A stretch of 64,000 nucleotides of DNA, taken from contig CM060831.1 in NCBI GenBank assembly GCA_030762175.1, positions 1,552,501 to 1,616,500 of the forward strand. Reading direction: 5' to 3'. A model generated the notes under the pieces. That model ran no database searches. It was not told the DNA's origin and saw only the letters and a list, made by a program, of their open reading frames with translations. Positions 35,931 to 48,059 of the stretch are shown one piece after another; position 1 is the first letter of the stretch; every line of letters begins with the position of its first letter. Origin of the DNA: Metallyticus violacea (lineage: Eukaryota; Arthropoda; Insecta; Mantodea; Metallyticidae). The translations under genes and the position numbers were made by a program.

Positions 35931-36105
35931 ATAAAACTACTAAAATTTGAGTAACTTCCTCATTATTTTTTGTTATAAGAAGGAATTAATGTTTTGTCAA
36001 CACTAACGAGAATGAAGAAGCCAGCATTAATTTGGATTGACTGTTCGGCACAATCAACAATTGTAATCAACATGGAACAGATTATTTCTTATCCTCCTCC
36101 TCTGT

Positions 36106-36404
36106 CGGTTCTGGTGGTGTAGTGGTTACCATACTTGCCTCCAAAACCTAAGATCGCGGGTTCGAACCCGGCCAGGACAGATGGATTTTTTCGGGCGTAA
36201 AAATCCTAAGTTGGCTTCCTTCGGAAGGGAAGTAAAGCCGTGAGTCCCGTGTCATACTTTTACGGCACGAAAAAGAACCTCAAGAACCTCAAGCATGAAA
36301 TAGACGCCTTTGAGCAAAATTTGTTGGCCGTTTCACGCCCTGAATTGAATGGGACGCTGATGACCTGAGATGTTAAAGAGCGTCCATAAATAAATCAATC
36401 AAAA
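36106..36404 (+). repeat. SINE family A, copy 7, young
   Basis: Near-intact head (CTGGTGGTGTAGTGGTTACC, GGGTTCGAACCCGG) and tail. Many CpGs survive although the surrounding domain has lost them, which points to recent insertion. GAACCTCAA is duplicated in tandem near 36276. Confidence 0.9.
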
Positions 36405-36456
36405 AAAAAATCCTCTTTCTCCAGAATGTTGGAACCCACACAGTGAAACTCTCGTT

Positions 36457-36697
36457 AATCTTATTTTGATTTAAAGTAAAACTAAAAATTATGTTGTCGA
36501 TTGGTTAAGTTACAAAAAAGCATATTTCTTTATGGCAATGACCAAAGTGAATGTTTTATTGACAATGTGAGGAATTTACCTCAAGAAACATGTCCCAAAA
36601 TTACTTTTATAAGTGTGTTTGTGAAACTATTTAGAGAGTTTTAATGTGATGACATGATTTTTAGTGGTTTTAGTACGGTTTTACTTTAAATCAAAAT
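36457..36697. repeat. Short inverted repeat at the hAT-like left end
   Basis: AATCTTATTTTGATTTAAAG at 36457 and its complement CTTTAAATCAAAATAAGATT ending near 36697. It brackets the left terminal repeat and may be a fold-back rearrangement. Confidence 0.6.
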
Positions 36698-38005
36698 AAG
36701 ATTGCAATCATTTACTTATAAAGTTTACAATTATTTTTATATCTATACCATTCGTGTAAAATCTCTGAAAGAGTTTTGTGAATTCGTTGAGGTGGAGTAC
36801 CAACAGCTACTTTATCATAGTAAAACATGTTGGTTGTTCTTATTTTCAGTGATTCAGAGATTTACTCTCATGTTTCCAGCTCTGAGATAATTTTTTTGTC
36901 CCATGATAAGCCACCTATGCTTTGAAATTGTTCTTCGAAAATCCTTTTAATGAAATATATTTTCACTCAATCTATGATCAGCAAGTTTCATTCCCACATC
37001 AGTGAAATAGGAAAGAAAACAATTCATTGAATGAGGTAATAGAGCTTCTGTCTGCGTATAAGACATGTCAAGAGTTAGAAATAAGAAAAAGTTCATTCCC
37101 TTGTATAAGAAAGACATGATCAAATAGCTGAAAAGTGATGGTCATGGTGGCAAAACCAAAGTTTTTTATGGAGTACCTCAAGTTATGGGTCCAACCACTC
37201 AGTGGATTTTTGTGTTTCAAATGGTGGGATTTTCAGAATATGTTTGGTAGAAAGACTATTTTCTTTAATACAATGAATGAGAAAATTAGTCTCAGTATGG
37301 ATTTAGTTAGGTCAATTGCACTGGTAAAATTTAATAAACATTTCACATGCAGGTAATTTTATGAACATCTTATGCACCATAAAGAGGTTCTAAAAAAGAT
37401 AAGATTATTAGAAAAGCACTGTGATTTTGTGGTCCGTGTAGAAGACTGAGCCAGGGGCATAACTATATGACACCTCAATGGCAGGACAGTCCTCCCCGAC
37501 ATTCTCTCATAACTGCAGCACTAGCATACATTTGTATTATGAATGTGTGGTTTATATGGAACTCTTCTAATTCAGTTATTAAAGTATGCCTTAAGCCTTC
37601 TGCAGCTGATTCAGAAACAGCAATGAATTTTATGAATTTTTCAACTGGTTTACCCCCCACTAATGTATCATAATATCACAATAAATTGTGTCATTCATGT
37701 AATATGTCATTTTGTTGGCCTGTACAGAAATGAAATTTGCTCTTCCTATTTCATTTGTAATCTTATTCCTATAGTCAAGATACGTTTCTCACTTCAGATG
37801 CTTTCAGCCAAGATTTTTTCAAACCATAAAAAATCTTAATTTTGTGACCTCTTGCTGAATAAGCTTCTACAGCTTTCTGTTGATGAGGTCCAAATCGTTT
37901 CACTTAACTTAAAAGTTAAACTTAGAAAGCATAAATGGAATTTTCAATAAAACATTCACTTTGGTCATTGCCACAAAAGAAATATGCTTTTTTGTAACTT
38001 AACAG
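36506..38005 (+). mobile_element. hAT-like transposon relic with terminal inverted repeats
   Basis: Inverted repeats of about 60 bp at 36506-36566 and 37944-38005 (GTTAAGTTACAAAAAAGCAT and its complement). The plus strand near 36757-36890 encodes SLKEFCEFVEVEYQQLLYHS then a WLFLFSVIQRFTLMFPALR stretch, similar to hAT-derived ZBED/FAM200-type transposases. Later frames (MNEKISLSMDLVRSIALVKF near 37274) are also open in short pieces. Stops are frequent, so inactive. Confidence 0.65.
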
Positions 38006-38009
38006 TTAA

Positions 38010-38640
38010 CACTGTGAAAGTCAACTTTCCATTACCAACATGAGAAAGCCACAATTTCAAACAAAGTGCAAAAACAACCGCTAGTCAGTTGTGCGTGGTG
38101 TCCGTAACCCCTAAAAATCTGGTTCCTAAGAAAAGAGAGAATATGGAGCAACAGCCACGGGCCGTCCTCCTGCTGGTCCTAGAGAATGCAGAAATAAGCA
38201 GGAGAAAACCTATCCCATCTTGAAAGAGGACCTTGTAAATCTTTGCTGGCCCATGAAGTTATAAGTTTAAAGTATAAAATTTTCCGGGCTGGCCCATGCG
38301 CTTCCCTCATTAATGGAGGACTTGCTTGCTGCAGCTACTAAAGTAGAAAGGAAATGTGCTTATTGCATAAGATATAATTAAGAACTAATCAGTTATACAT
38401 TACTGTTTTCAAGCATTTTTTATTTTAGAAGTTGACCAGGAGAAGAGAAAATGGTAAATAACTATGACATTTTCTTGGGGGAAGAGGGGAATAGGACCCA
38501 TCTGACCCTTGATAGGCTGCCTCTGCAGAAAAAATATACATATAAATGGCACACAAAGGTTGAATGATTGATTTGAAACTAGGAAAAGGCATATTTTATG
38601 ACAGTAATTCTAATTTTATGTTTAATTCTTGTGTTAATGT
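38010..38640. other. Unassigned stretch, slightly richer in GC
   Basis: Contains a relatively GC-rich patch (ACGGGCCGTCCTCCTGCTGG near 38157). It could be part of an unknown repeat. No coding case can be made. Confidence 0.3.
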
Positions 38641-38810
38641 TATAGTGATAGGTGTCCTCATTTTAAAATATAAAAAGGGCACCCCTAATATAAATAACAT
38701 TAAATCCCTAAACAACTGTAAAAAATATGCAGATGACACTATTGTGATTTGCAGTGCAAAAAATAACCAGGAGTTGGAAAGAGAGCTCCTATTGAACATG
38801 ATGGGATATG
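38640..38810 (+). pseudogene. LINE reverse transcriptase fragment
   Basis: A short frame contains CKKYADDTIVICSAKNNQEL. The YADD motif C plus following hydrophobic TIVI is typical of non-LTR retrotransposon RTs. No other RT motif is present nearby, so it is a small fragment. Confidence 0.6.
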
Positions 38811-38849
38811 TGTTTTTAAATCCCACAAGTATTGCTGGAACTGAAGTGA

Positions 38850-40290
38850 ACAAGGTAAGGATAGTGTTAGTGGTATTACTGGTTATAAATTCAGATTACA
38901 TTTTGTTTCATTTTAAGTTACATTATTGCAATTTCTGCTTCATTTTGTGTGTTATGTGCTTTGCATCCTTAGGGATTAGTTGTCTCCATTATACAGCTGC
39001 TATTGATCGGAAACTTCAAAGACACTGTACTAGACAAATGCTGAAATTTGAAATCAGTTCAGAATATGACACAGAAAGCCTGGCATTCATGTGGAAGCTT
39101 CAATTTACTTTCCAAAAATATTTTCTTACATAAAACATGTACTTTGCATTTTTATTCCTAAAATTTCTTTCCTTTCTTCCCTTAGTTTGGCACCCAATTC
39201 CTTGTAATTTTCTATAAAATAATGATTATTGCCCATTATATAAAGCAATGTGATTCACAAACTTGCAAGGGGTTTCCAAACCTTTTTCTCTAACGAATAT
39301 CAATTTGTGGCCACTGTGGACTATATGAATTGTTTTCAGTTCTTTCAAATGAGGCATTCAGCAACAGGGAGTAGTTTCCTCAGTCTGTCATAAATCAGAA
39401 CTAGAGCTCTGCTTAGATCTTTATGAAGGGGGTTTGCGAGTACAAAAACTTTGGGAACCATTGGTTTAGAGCATGTAATGGCATTAGTTGCAGTACATGG
39501 CATCATTTTTCTTTCTTGTTGCCTTTCAAGTATTTAAGAGTTCCTCACTAGCTTTTGGCTGGATATCAGAATAAGCCACCATTCCATGTCTTCAGTTTAT
39601 TTTCAGTGCATTACATGTAGATGGTTCTCCTTGGTTTTTTAACTTTTTTTTTTTTCCAGTGATCAACTCCTGCATTTGCCACCAATGACCCAGCTATATG
39701 TTTGCTTAATCCGTTGCCCAATGGCCATTTAAACCCTGCACTGACTGTTCCCAGATACCCATTACACAGATCTAGGTATTTAAATGACCCACAATTTATA
39801 TCTCTACATTGCAGAACAAACCTTTATATTTTGCTTATGTTTAATGATATTAAATGAAACAAAAACTGAATTAATTAAAGGACATTATGCAGTATAAGTT
39901 AACTACAAGCATTACTGTATTTATTTGCATTAATCAAAAAAAAAAAAAACTTTCAATTTTGGAGTGTATTTTGTGTCTTTGATTGCAATTTGCAAAGCTA
40001 AAAGAGTTCTCTACTTTTTTTCTCTAGAACGCTACTACCATTCAACACTTGTGTTTAGCATTGAAAGCTCTTAGCTCCCTGTTCATAACTGAGCCAGCAC
40101 ACAACACATATTAAATATTGTAAGGGGAGAAATGTATGACATAATGCAAAGCAGTCGCATACACACGTCTTTATTGTTTATCGAGAGCAGGTTATTATGT
40201 ACATACATGTATGTGGCTTTAAACTAGGTGAATCATATGATTGCTTTTGCAGGATACAATAAGCTCAGCTTATTAAGCTCAGGTCAACCA
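38850..40290. other. CpG-poor sequence, nothing firmly recognised
   Basis: A stretch at 38990-39130 is open (DRKLQRHCTRQMLKFEISS) but has no identified relative or donor. The rest is AT-rich spacer. Confidence 0.35.
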
Positions 40291-40299
40291 TATAATTTT

Positions 40300-42030
40300 C
40301 AGCTGCTCATATGGAAAATAAGCAACTTGATCTGTTCTTGGTACCATATGTTTGGGTTCATTTATTGAGAATATTTTCATTTTGGTTAATACTAATGAGA
40401 CAAGGTTCACTTGGAAAGGAATTGCAAAGTTACAAACTTGTTATTCCCAGTTTGAATCATGGCTTCAACAAATGGTGTACCTCAGCTCGTTTGGCAAGTT
40501 TGTTTCTGCAGTATTGGTGCAGAGACAGGGTTATGGAGTTCCAAAAACCAATGCGACTCAAAAAGATGCTTTTTAGGAGTATAACCTATGGTGTACAGCC
40601 TCATACACAGCTTACAAGTGACAGTCAACCAATTGATTTTTTGACTAAGTTTTTTTACTACAGATTTAATAGCTGTCATAGTTACTGAAACAAATATATA
40701 TGGACGTAAAGTGCAGGAAAATCTGACTTCAAAAGGCAAATTAGGACTTAAAAGTAGGATTCAGAAATAGTCAGATGCTACACAGAATGAGATTTACAGG
40801 CTACTTGGCATAATTGTTCACATGGGTGTTATTCAAAAACCTACATTGGACATGTACTGATCTACAGATGACATGCTAGCACTCCATTTTTTGGAAATGA
40901 CATGTCAAAAAACAGGTTTCGTCTATATTGCGGTTTCTCCATTTCACCAGCAGTGAAATGAATTGATTTATTACACAAAAGTAGGTCAATTTTTTTATTA
41001 CATTATTTCAAAATTTAAAGAAAATTACATTTCTAGTGAAAAAGTCACTTGATGAAAGCTTGATGCGGCTTGTTTGGATTTGCAGCAATATATGGAAACA
41101 AAAAGGGCCAGATTTGGCATAAAAAGTTTTGATCTTTATGAAAGTAAATCAGAGTATGTCTACAACAGCTGTACTTACCCTGGCAAAAGGACTGACAATA
41201 CAGGAGAAAAAGACTTGGTGTTATTTGACTCCATAGTCATGCAACCTGCGCTTAATCAGGGTAGGACTGTATATCTACACAACTGATACAGCTCTCCTAA
41301 GTTATTTATTGTTTATGCAAAAGAATGTCAAATGCCATTGGAACAGTTCATTCAATTCATATTGCATTGCCAAAGTATATGAATGTACAGGCTCTAAAGA
41401 GAGGGGAAATGGAGGTGTATCAGTTTCCACCTTTGACCTATTGCTTGGCATAATAGAAGGGTAGTTATGGTTTTATCTAATTTTAATTCTAAAATTCTGA
41501 TGAATGATGTCAAAACCAAAATGACAATTTTCCAACCTGATATTATACAATATGCTTATGCATGATGTTGATTTGTGGATCAGGTATTGCAGGCATATCC
41601 CTCTTTATGAAAAACTTTAAAATGGTAAAAAAAAAAACAAACTTTTTTTTTGTTGGATATCTCCATAAATAATTGCTTGGTAATTTGAAGACTGTAAACC
41701 TACAAAAAGCAATGACATAGACGGATTTTTGCTTATCAATTGCTTGCAGCCTAATTGCAAGCTACCGAATTCAGAGGCCTATACACACAGGGGGTAGGAA
41801 GCCTAAAAACCCTACTACCCTCAGATTGATGGAAAAACATTTTCTGAAAAGGAGTCGATGGGAAAAAAGTTACATTAGCTTTGGAAATGTGTGTATGCCG
41901 CAAAAGGGTTATACGCAAGGAAACCAACATGATTTTTGGTGACTGTGGAGATGTGCCCTTATGTCAATACTCATTCTTCAAAGTGTATCATTCAAAACAA
42001 AAAAATTTAAGGTAAAGTTGAACTATTTTA
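40300..42030 (+). mobile_element. piggyBac-type transposase pseudogene
   Basis: Fragments in order match a PGBD-like transposase: an N-terminal QPIDFLTKFF stretch near 40629, DESLM near 41056, TKRARFGIKSFDLYESKSEY near 41098-41157, LNQGRTVYLHN near 41252, a TLKWLKKK stretch near 41615 and a basic/Cys tail region near 41790-41990 (LRLMEKHFLKRSRW, KKGYTQGNQHD-like). Stops and frameshifts separate the blocks. PiggyBac enzymes cut and paste at TTAA; termini were not identified. Confidence 0.75.
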
Positions 42031-42790
42031 TAGAGTTTAAGTTCATTTTATAAATAAACGTTAAACTGATTATGGGTTGAAAATCATTCAATTTCCAGTG
42101 CTTGCTGGACATGCATACACGTCATATTGCTTGGGCCCATTTTACTCTGGATAGGGGAAGAAATTAAGCAATTTTTTTGTCAAATGGGCTACTTATGAAA
42201 TACCTTTGTTTAATTTTTTTAATACAGGTATCTATAGGAAAGTTTTCCTCTTCCTCTTCTTCTTGGCTTAAACTTTGTGGCCTATTTATACTGCCATAAA
42301 GAAAATCAGGAATTCTTTTTGTTATGAGTAAACTGATGGAATTTCTCCTGGTATATCACTGTGAATTTGGATATTGTTTGGTACTGTTTATGGGTCATTT
42401 TAAAGAAGTTTAATAATCATTATGCTTGGATCCATTAGAAGTCCATTGGCTTATCCTTATTATTTTGGATAAGGACTTGGTGAAAGTAGGGGAATTCTTC
42501 CTTTGTGACTTTTGGATGAGAAATTTTCTTGAATGTATTTTCTAAGTGTAAAGTAGATTACTTCTTCATGATGTAAAAAATAAGGCAAAATCATCCAAAA
42601 TATAAATCATGGGAACAAATAAAGCGCACATGGAATAAATACATGCAAGTCACAATATTATAATTGATGTGGATTCCTAGAAAATTGTGATTAGTGACTT
42701 GCTCCATTTGTTTATTATTAACATCTATATTTAGAGAATGTACTCCTGTTTTATCATTGTGCTGAAATAGAATACATTTACTTATATCCT

Positions 42791-42864
42791 ACATTAATGT
42801 GTCAAATTGTTAACACTAACTCCACTAACTTTGAGTTAGTGTTAACAATTTGACACATTAATGT
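42791..42864. repeat. Perfect palindrome, 32-bp arms
   Basis: Arms 42791-42822 and 42833-42864 are perfect reverse complements with a 10-nt loop. The flank TACCACTCCATTG...ACAGCTTCGTAAGTACA (about 42873-42905) is shared with the palindrome at 55.8 kb, and both arms contain ACACTAACTCCA. Confidence 0.9.
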
Positions 42865-42949
42865 CAGATATATTACCACTCCATTGACTACAGCTTCGTA
42901 AGTACATTTTTTACTTAAGAATACATTTACTTTTGTTGACATTTAGATT

Positions 42950-43200
42950 CAATTAATTTTTTTGTAGAAGTGGTAAGTTTTGCTTCAAGTTCAGGCTTAT
43001 GTTATCTTCTTCTAATGTTACAAGATTGCTGCCTATAACTGACATATCATCAGCATAAGAGATTACTTTATATTTATTTTCCTTCTGGAAAGCTATTTAT
43101 ATAAATTAAAAATAGCAATGATCCTTGAGGAACACCCTAAGTACTCTTTATAATCAGACTCTTTTCTTATATAGTTACCAGATTCATAATATATTTCACA
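42950..43200 (-). pseudogene. LINE reverse transcriptase fragment, minus strand
   Basis: The minus strand shows GVPQGSLLFLIYIN (motif B region) near 43115 and then SYADDMSVIGSNLVTLEEDN (motif C) near 43040. Stops and a frameshift separate them. A 5'- and 3'-truncated non-LTR element, clade unknown. Confidence 0.7.
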
Positions 43201-43204
43201 GTAC

Positions 43205-43940
43205 TGTATGCAGTTTCTCGGGAGTAGGAGATTAACTAGGCTATTGTTTTATGCAGTTATCTGTATGTGTGCCTTTTCTATAAAGACTAAAGTTGAGTTT
43301 CAATTTCTAATGATTTTTTAAGTCTAAAAATGCAAGTTCTTTATTTTATTAAATTTTTATAGTTTTCTCTTGTAAATGGAGAGGTTTTAGAGTATCTGAT
43401 GAATTCTTTTGGAATTATAGCTTCTAAACACATAAATATTACAGAAAATTTAGTTAACTTTGACCTCCCGAACAGCAATTATCTCATTCAATTCACAAAA
43501 TCTATGGACAGGCATCTGCATACTTGCTGGAAAATTAATGATTTCAAAATGTGTCCAAGTAAGCTGGTAAAATTTAGTGAAATATGAATGATTATGTATC
43601 AAATTTACATAATTATAGATATAAGCACTTTACAATTTCTTCAATGAAGAAACAGTTGATCTCAGTAAATAAATTTTAACAGAATACATTATAAACCTAT
43701 TGAAATCCAGTTTTAGTGACTTAAATTATTTAACAATGGTATACTTTTTACTTTCTCAGCAATTAATGAGAAGAAGTTGTTCCTAATATTCTAACATGGA
43801 AAAAAAATGTTGGCAATACAGTTGTTACTAGCATGTGCAACATTTCACTCAGTATGCTCTTTTGAAGTTCTCTTGGATCATGAAAATCATAAATGTTAAT
43901 GAAAAATAGCATTAATCTGTTGTAACTAATTTGTTAATGC
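43205..43940. other. Caspase 3' flank, nothing further recognised
   Basis: AT-rich and CpG-poor. The caspase 3' untranslated region should begin at the upper end and run downward, but no convincing poly-A signal was fixed. Confidence 0.35.
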
Positions 43941-43944
43941 AAAA

Positions 43945-44660
43945 ATTAACATGAACAAAATAACAAACCTTATGCTACATTTTCAAGCTTTAGGAGCAAA
44001 ACGTAATAGTCTAGTCAACATGCTTGTTATACAAGGTATCTGTTTCTGTCTATGCATTGTCCAGTTTCCAGGTGTATTCGACTCAAAGTCGAGGGCAACA
44101 TGCTGGATCACAAAAGTGAGCAATGTAAGTAGATCATCCTTGGTGCCCCTAGCTCTCAGCTCAGCACAGAGCGCCTGCATGAACCATGAGCCATTCGTTG
44201 TATTGCGCCACGAGTAAAACCCTGTCACAAACATATCAGACCACTTTGATTTAGAAACACAAGAAGATGTGGTTGGCAATATGGGACACAGGGTTCTGGA
44301 ATTGGGAAACAAGAGGATGCAGTTAGCAATGTTTCTTCATAAATTGCTCCGAGTTTGGAATGGGGAACACAAGGATACAGTTGGCAATATGTCTCTCAGA
44401 ACATTTTGGAATATCTCTTTAAACTAACAATGACAGAAAATGCACTATGAAAACTATACACTGCCAGCCAAAAAATTGTAACCTAGAAGAAAACTTTATT
44501 CTATTTAGCAGTAAGTCAATATTTAACTTCTGGTCACTTGAAGAATGAGAAAGGGTGCAGAAAAGGCCTGAGGAATGTTTTGCAGCTTGAACCATCTTGG
44601 AGAAAACGGTCTCAGAGGCTGCACTGAGCTTACTTTTGTTCAAAACAGCTTACTAACAGC
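43945..44660. repeat. Segmental duplication, parent copy
   Basis: This block around the caspase last exon aligns by eye, in the same orientation, with 31055-32095. Shared intron words include TTTGATTTAGAAACACAAGAAG, GCCAGCCAAAAAA.TGTAACCTAGA and TTAACTTCTGGTCAC. The other copy is longer by a SINE B insertion. Confidence 0.8.
43983..44221 (-). CDS. Effector caspase, last exon (p10 small subunit)
   Basis: The exon starts after acceptor TTTGTGACAG in phase 1, joining the split Gly codon from 53702. It encodes 78 residues to a TGA at 43983-43985. It carries the substrate-binding loop GFYSWRNTTNGSWF, with the Arg and Trp residues that form the S1-S4 pockets, and the p10 core (ALCAELRARGTKDDLL, ALDFESNTPG, QKQIPCITSMLTRLL). 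Ending just after that helix is usual for effector caspases. p10 pairs with p20 to make the active protease. A broken paralogue lies 12.9 kb downstream at 31.2 kb. Confidence 0.92.
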
Positions 44661-45029
44661 ACATATTTCTTTTGTACGAATGACAGGAGAAAACTTTATA
44701 CTGATGGTTGCTGTTTAATATGTCTGTAAGATTAGGATTCAATTCCTGAATTGGTAAGCAAGGAAGCCTTGCATATCCTAGCCAAATATCAGGAATAGGA
44801 ACACCTCCTGCATCTGGAGAAACAAGTGGCAATACAATCCTTTTGAAATTATCAAAATCACAATTTTTTTCTTCAAATTAAAATTTTCTTTTTATAAGCA
44901 TCAATGCCTATTTTAAAAATGCTGCATTAAACTAAACATTTTTTTCATTAGTTAAAATATGCAATATTAAACTGAATATTTTCTAAGAATACATACCCAC
45001 ATGTCATATCAAACTGATCTGATTGTGTT

Positions 45030-45480
45030 TATTTATTTACCCTGGCAAGAAAGGCCATGGGACCCTCTCTTCCACTCTATCACACTCAGAGGGGATAAAA
45101 AAACCCAGCAAAAATACACTGCACAATATACAAAATGAAAAAAAAAGAAAGTCAAATTAAAGATATATAATGCATGTAAATATTACATATGTTTAATATA
45201 GTTAGTTCATAAATATAGTTTTTTGAGTTCCACTTAGAAGAAGAAGGAGAAGAAGAAGAAGAAGAAGAAGAAGAAGAAGAAGAAGAAGAAGAAGAAGAAG
45301 AAGAAGAAGAAGGAGGAGGAGGAGGAGGAGGAGGAGGAGGAGGAGGAGGAGAAGAAGAAGGAGAAGAAGGAGAAGAAGAAGAAGAAGAAGAAGAAGAAGA
45401 AGAAGAAGAAGAAGAAGAAGAAGAAGAAGGAGGAGGAGGAGGAGCAGGAGGAGGAGGAGAAGAAGAAGAAGAAGAGAACG
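45030..45480 (-). repeat. LINE 3' region with (GAA)n(GGA)n microsatellite
   Basis: An A/G-only array at about 45236-45475 (GAA, GGA, one GCA) directly follows, on the minus strand, the LINE C-terminal frame at 45501-45824. It is best read as its expanded 3' tail. The block TTACCCTGGCAAGAAAGGCC at about 45039 may be a second LINE 3' end. Confidence 0.7.
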
Positions 45481-45500
45481 GAGACTAACTGCTGTGATTT

Positions 45501-45900
45501 CTAGAGCTGAGATGTCAATTTTAATCTATGTTTAAATTGCTTTATTGTCCAACAATCTCTTGACTTCAGAAGGGAGTTCCAAATTCCGGGAAGTGATATG
45601 CTGAATGAGGTTTGGTTATGAGGGATATACAGTAAAGTCATATCCTGGGTCTGAGATAGGGATAGGTATACGAAGCACGAGGCGATATATTGAGGGATGA
45701 AGGTACACAGGATTTTAAACAGGAGTGTAAGGGAATGGAAAGTCTTACATTCTTTTAGAAGTAGCCATGACAATTGGTTTCGTAGGGATGTCACATGATC
45801 AAATTTATGAGTGTTAATATGCATTATAAATACATTGCAATCTGATCGTCTGTCCAGTGTTCAGATTAGAGTACAAGACATTACACTAATCAAAGTGAGG
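45501..45900 (-). pseudogene. LINE ORF2 C-terminus, minus strand
   Basis: The 107-residue frame has the usual tail of CR1/Jockey-type ORF2 proteins: LTLLFKILCTFIPQYIA, a SFSISLPGIWNSL block and a basic IKQFKHRLK end. It is preceded by no RT motif and is therefore 5'-truncated. Confidence 0.65.
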
Positions 45901-47511
45901 AACAACAAGCACTTAAATGAGACTCTTTTTGAGATTGAGAGATAAATGTTTTTGCTAATGTTTTAATGTGTGAATCAAAGAAAATATTTTATTGTATGTA
46001 TGGGTTGCTGGCTGTGCCAATCTAGATAGGAGTTTATATAAATCCCTCGGCTTTTTGCTGTGCTGGCACAATTAATGACATTGTTAACTAAAATTGTTAA
46101 TTGCAACATTGCACAGTGAAGCTAATCATATGTTAAGATCATTGTGGATTGAGTCGAACTAACACTCTTTTGTTCCACTTACTTATTTAAATCTGTAGAA
46201 CCCTTCATACTCAACGTCAGCCCATTGTCAACTGGAGGATAAACTGTTATGCTGTGGGATGTGTAATCAGCTCTGGTGGAGGTGATGAACTTGAAGTTTA
46301 TGCTTTCATCACAGAAGGTGTCAAAGTTCATTAAACTGTCCTTTGTATTTGTAAATGTAGATTTTCTCCCATGTTGCTAATTCTGTAGGTCCTTGCACTG
46401 ATTTTAATAATTTTGTTTTATTAAATATATTGTGGTGTTTTTGTCCAGAAATGGGATGCTACTGCTGATTTCTCTAACTGTTTCTATTTTATGTTCCTGA
46501 AATGTTCTTTTAACCATGTGTCTATGTTTCTCTCTATTTTTCCAATGTAGATTTTTTTCACATTCTGCACAACTTATTTTATAAATACCTGCTTTTTTCT
46601 CTTATGGAATAGTGTCATTAACATTGTCAATCAGGAGATTTTTAACATTAAATTTGTTTACAGGTGCTAATCTGATATTAAAATCTTTAAGAATATTCTG
46701 AAATTTTTTGTAGTCCATGGATGATACATGAATTTTTAAAAAATTAATTATTTTTTTGGGTGAAAGTGTTGTGGTTTCTGTAATAAGTTTTTACCTTTTG
46801 AATTTCTGTACCTTTTTGTGTACTAGTTCTTTGTTATAACCATTTTTAACTGCTGTTCTTTCTATTTGTTGGTATTCTTCTTTGCTAATTTTAAGGTTAA
46901 CTAGCCGATGTTAAACTGTTGATAACTACATGTTTGTGCATTGTGGGGTTAAAACTGTCAGCTTTGATGTGATTGTTTGCTTTCTATATATTCTAAATTC
47001 CAGGTTTTCTTGAATTTTCATTAGTTTTATGTCCAAAAAATGTAACATGTTATCTTTTTCAGTTTAGTATGTGAATGAAATGTTTTATCTTGTAAATTCA
47101 GATGTTTTATGGCATCCTTAATGAGTTTTTGTTAACTGTGACAAATATATCGTTGACATATCTGTACCATATTTTAAATATGTATGGGAAAGCTGAGTTA
47201 ATGTGTATTTCAAATTTTCTCATGAAGAGGTTAGCTAGAAATGGAGACAAGGGACTGCTTATATAAGCCCTGATTGTTGTTTATAAAATTTACCCTTGAA
47301 AGAAAAATAGGATTAGTTTATGCGAGATTAATGTATTTTTTTTTATGTGTGCATCATTAATTCCACTTGTTCTTAGCCAATTTTGCAGATAAATTAGGAG
47401 TTTATCTATAGGTATGCTTGGAAACAGTGATTCTATGTTGAAAGATTATTGTGTCAGAAAGTTGCAATTTTATGTCCTTAATATATTGCTTAGGCTTTCA
47501 CAGCCAGTGTT

Positions 47512-47741
47512 AATCCAATAAAATGAACTTTCTGGACTTGTTGGCCATGGTCTAGCAGATGTTGAAACACCTGATGTTTCGCACGTCTTTCCGTCGGGCA
47601 TCTTCAGAGGATGACTAAAGACTGAGTAGCTAAAGTTTAGCTATTAACATTTAAACCCAATAGAGAGAAGGGCAAAATTTCAGGTGTTTCAACATCTGCT
47701 GGACCATGGCCAACAAGCCCAGAAAGTTCATTTTATTGGAT
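47512..47741. repeat. Palindrome with hammerhead in the loop, inserted in a PLE
   Basis: Arms 47512-47573 and 47681-47741 are near-perfect reverse complements (AATAAAATGAACTTTCTGG to GTTGAAACACCTGA). The roughly 107-nt loop holds a hammerhead core of a different subtype from the host PLE, so this came from a different PLE family. Confidence 0.85.
47574..47610 (-). ncRNA. Hammerhead-ribozyme-like motif
   Basis: Minus strand: CCT, CTGAAGATG (47599-47607), stem II GCCCGAC/GACGTGC with loop GGAAA, GAAA (47577-47580), CATC, AGG. The CCT/AGG flanks pair as stem I. The CTCTGAAGATGCC...GAAAC.TCAGG pattern is the widespread PLE type. Confidence 0.55.
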
Positions 47742-48059
47742 TTATGTCCTTAATTGTTTCTATTAATTGAAACAAATATATTTATACTCCTGCTTTGAAA
47801 TTTAGGTAGTGTCTTAAATCTATCGGCTAGCCATTTTGCTAAATAATATGAAGATGTATTAATATTGTTAATGATTGGTCATATACTATTTCTAGTATTA
47901 TGAATTTTTGGCAAACCATATATTTTCACTATTGTAGGGTTGTTCTGTTTTATTTTATACCTTGATCCTTTTGGGATAACAGTGCAATTTTTAGAGTCCC
48001 AATGAATGAACTAATACATCCCTTCAATGGATCTGAATTGATCTGAACATATTCCTTTT

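Larger units (their letters stand above)
34737..35975 (+). mobile_element. Penelope-like element, 5'-truncated
   Basis: The best preserved PLE coding stretch in the window: RT palm at 34764-35309, linker, GIY-YIG endonuclease at 35423-35734, hammerhead at 35888 and terminal repeat to about 35975. N-terminal and fingers motifs are missing. An inverted terminal-repeat piece abuts its 5' side, a common PLE arrangement. Confidence 0.85.
46080..48020 (-). mobile_element. Penelope-like element, minus strand, interrupted by a palindrome
   Basis: Reading downward: fingers motif YGLPKIHNTRNS near 47915, a palindromic insertion at 47512-47741, RT motif C as RYVNDIF near 47150 (second Asp context altered, YVDD to YVND), linker, then endonuclease KAGIYKISCAECEK near 46560-46600. 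A decayed hammerhead region near 46190-46245 and the shared terminal word (GCACAGTGAAGC, 46113) end it. Stops are frequent, so inactive. Confidence 0.8.

Noticed and set aside
38564..39133. 189-residue plus-strand gene
   Set aside because: Only a short YADD stretch is recognisable; the rest looks like intron-like AT-rich sequence around a LINE fragment.
45501..45824. Host protein-coding gene of 107 residues
   Set aside because: The C-terminal motif layout and the microsatellite tail fit a truncated LINE.
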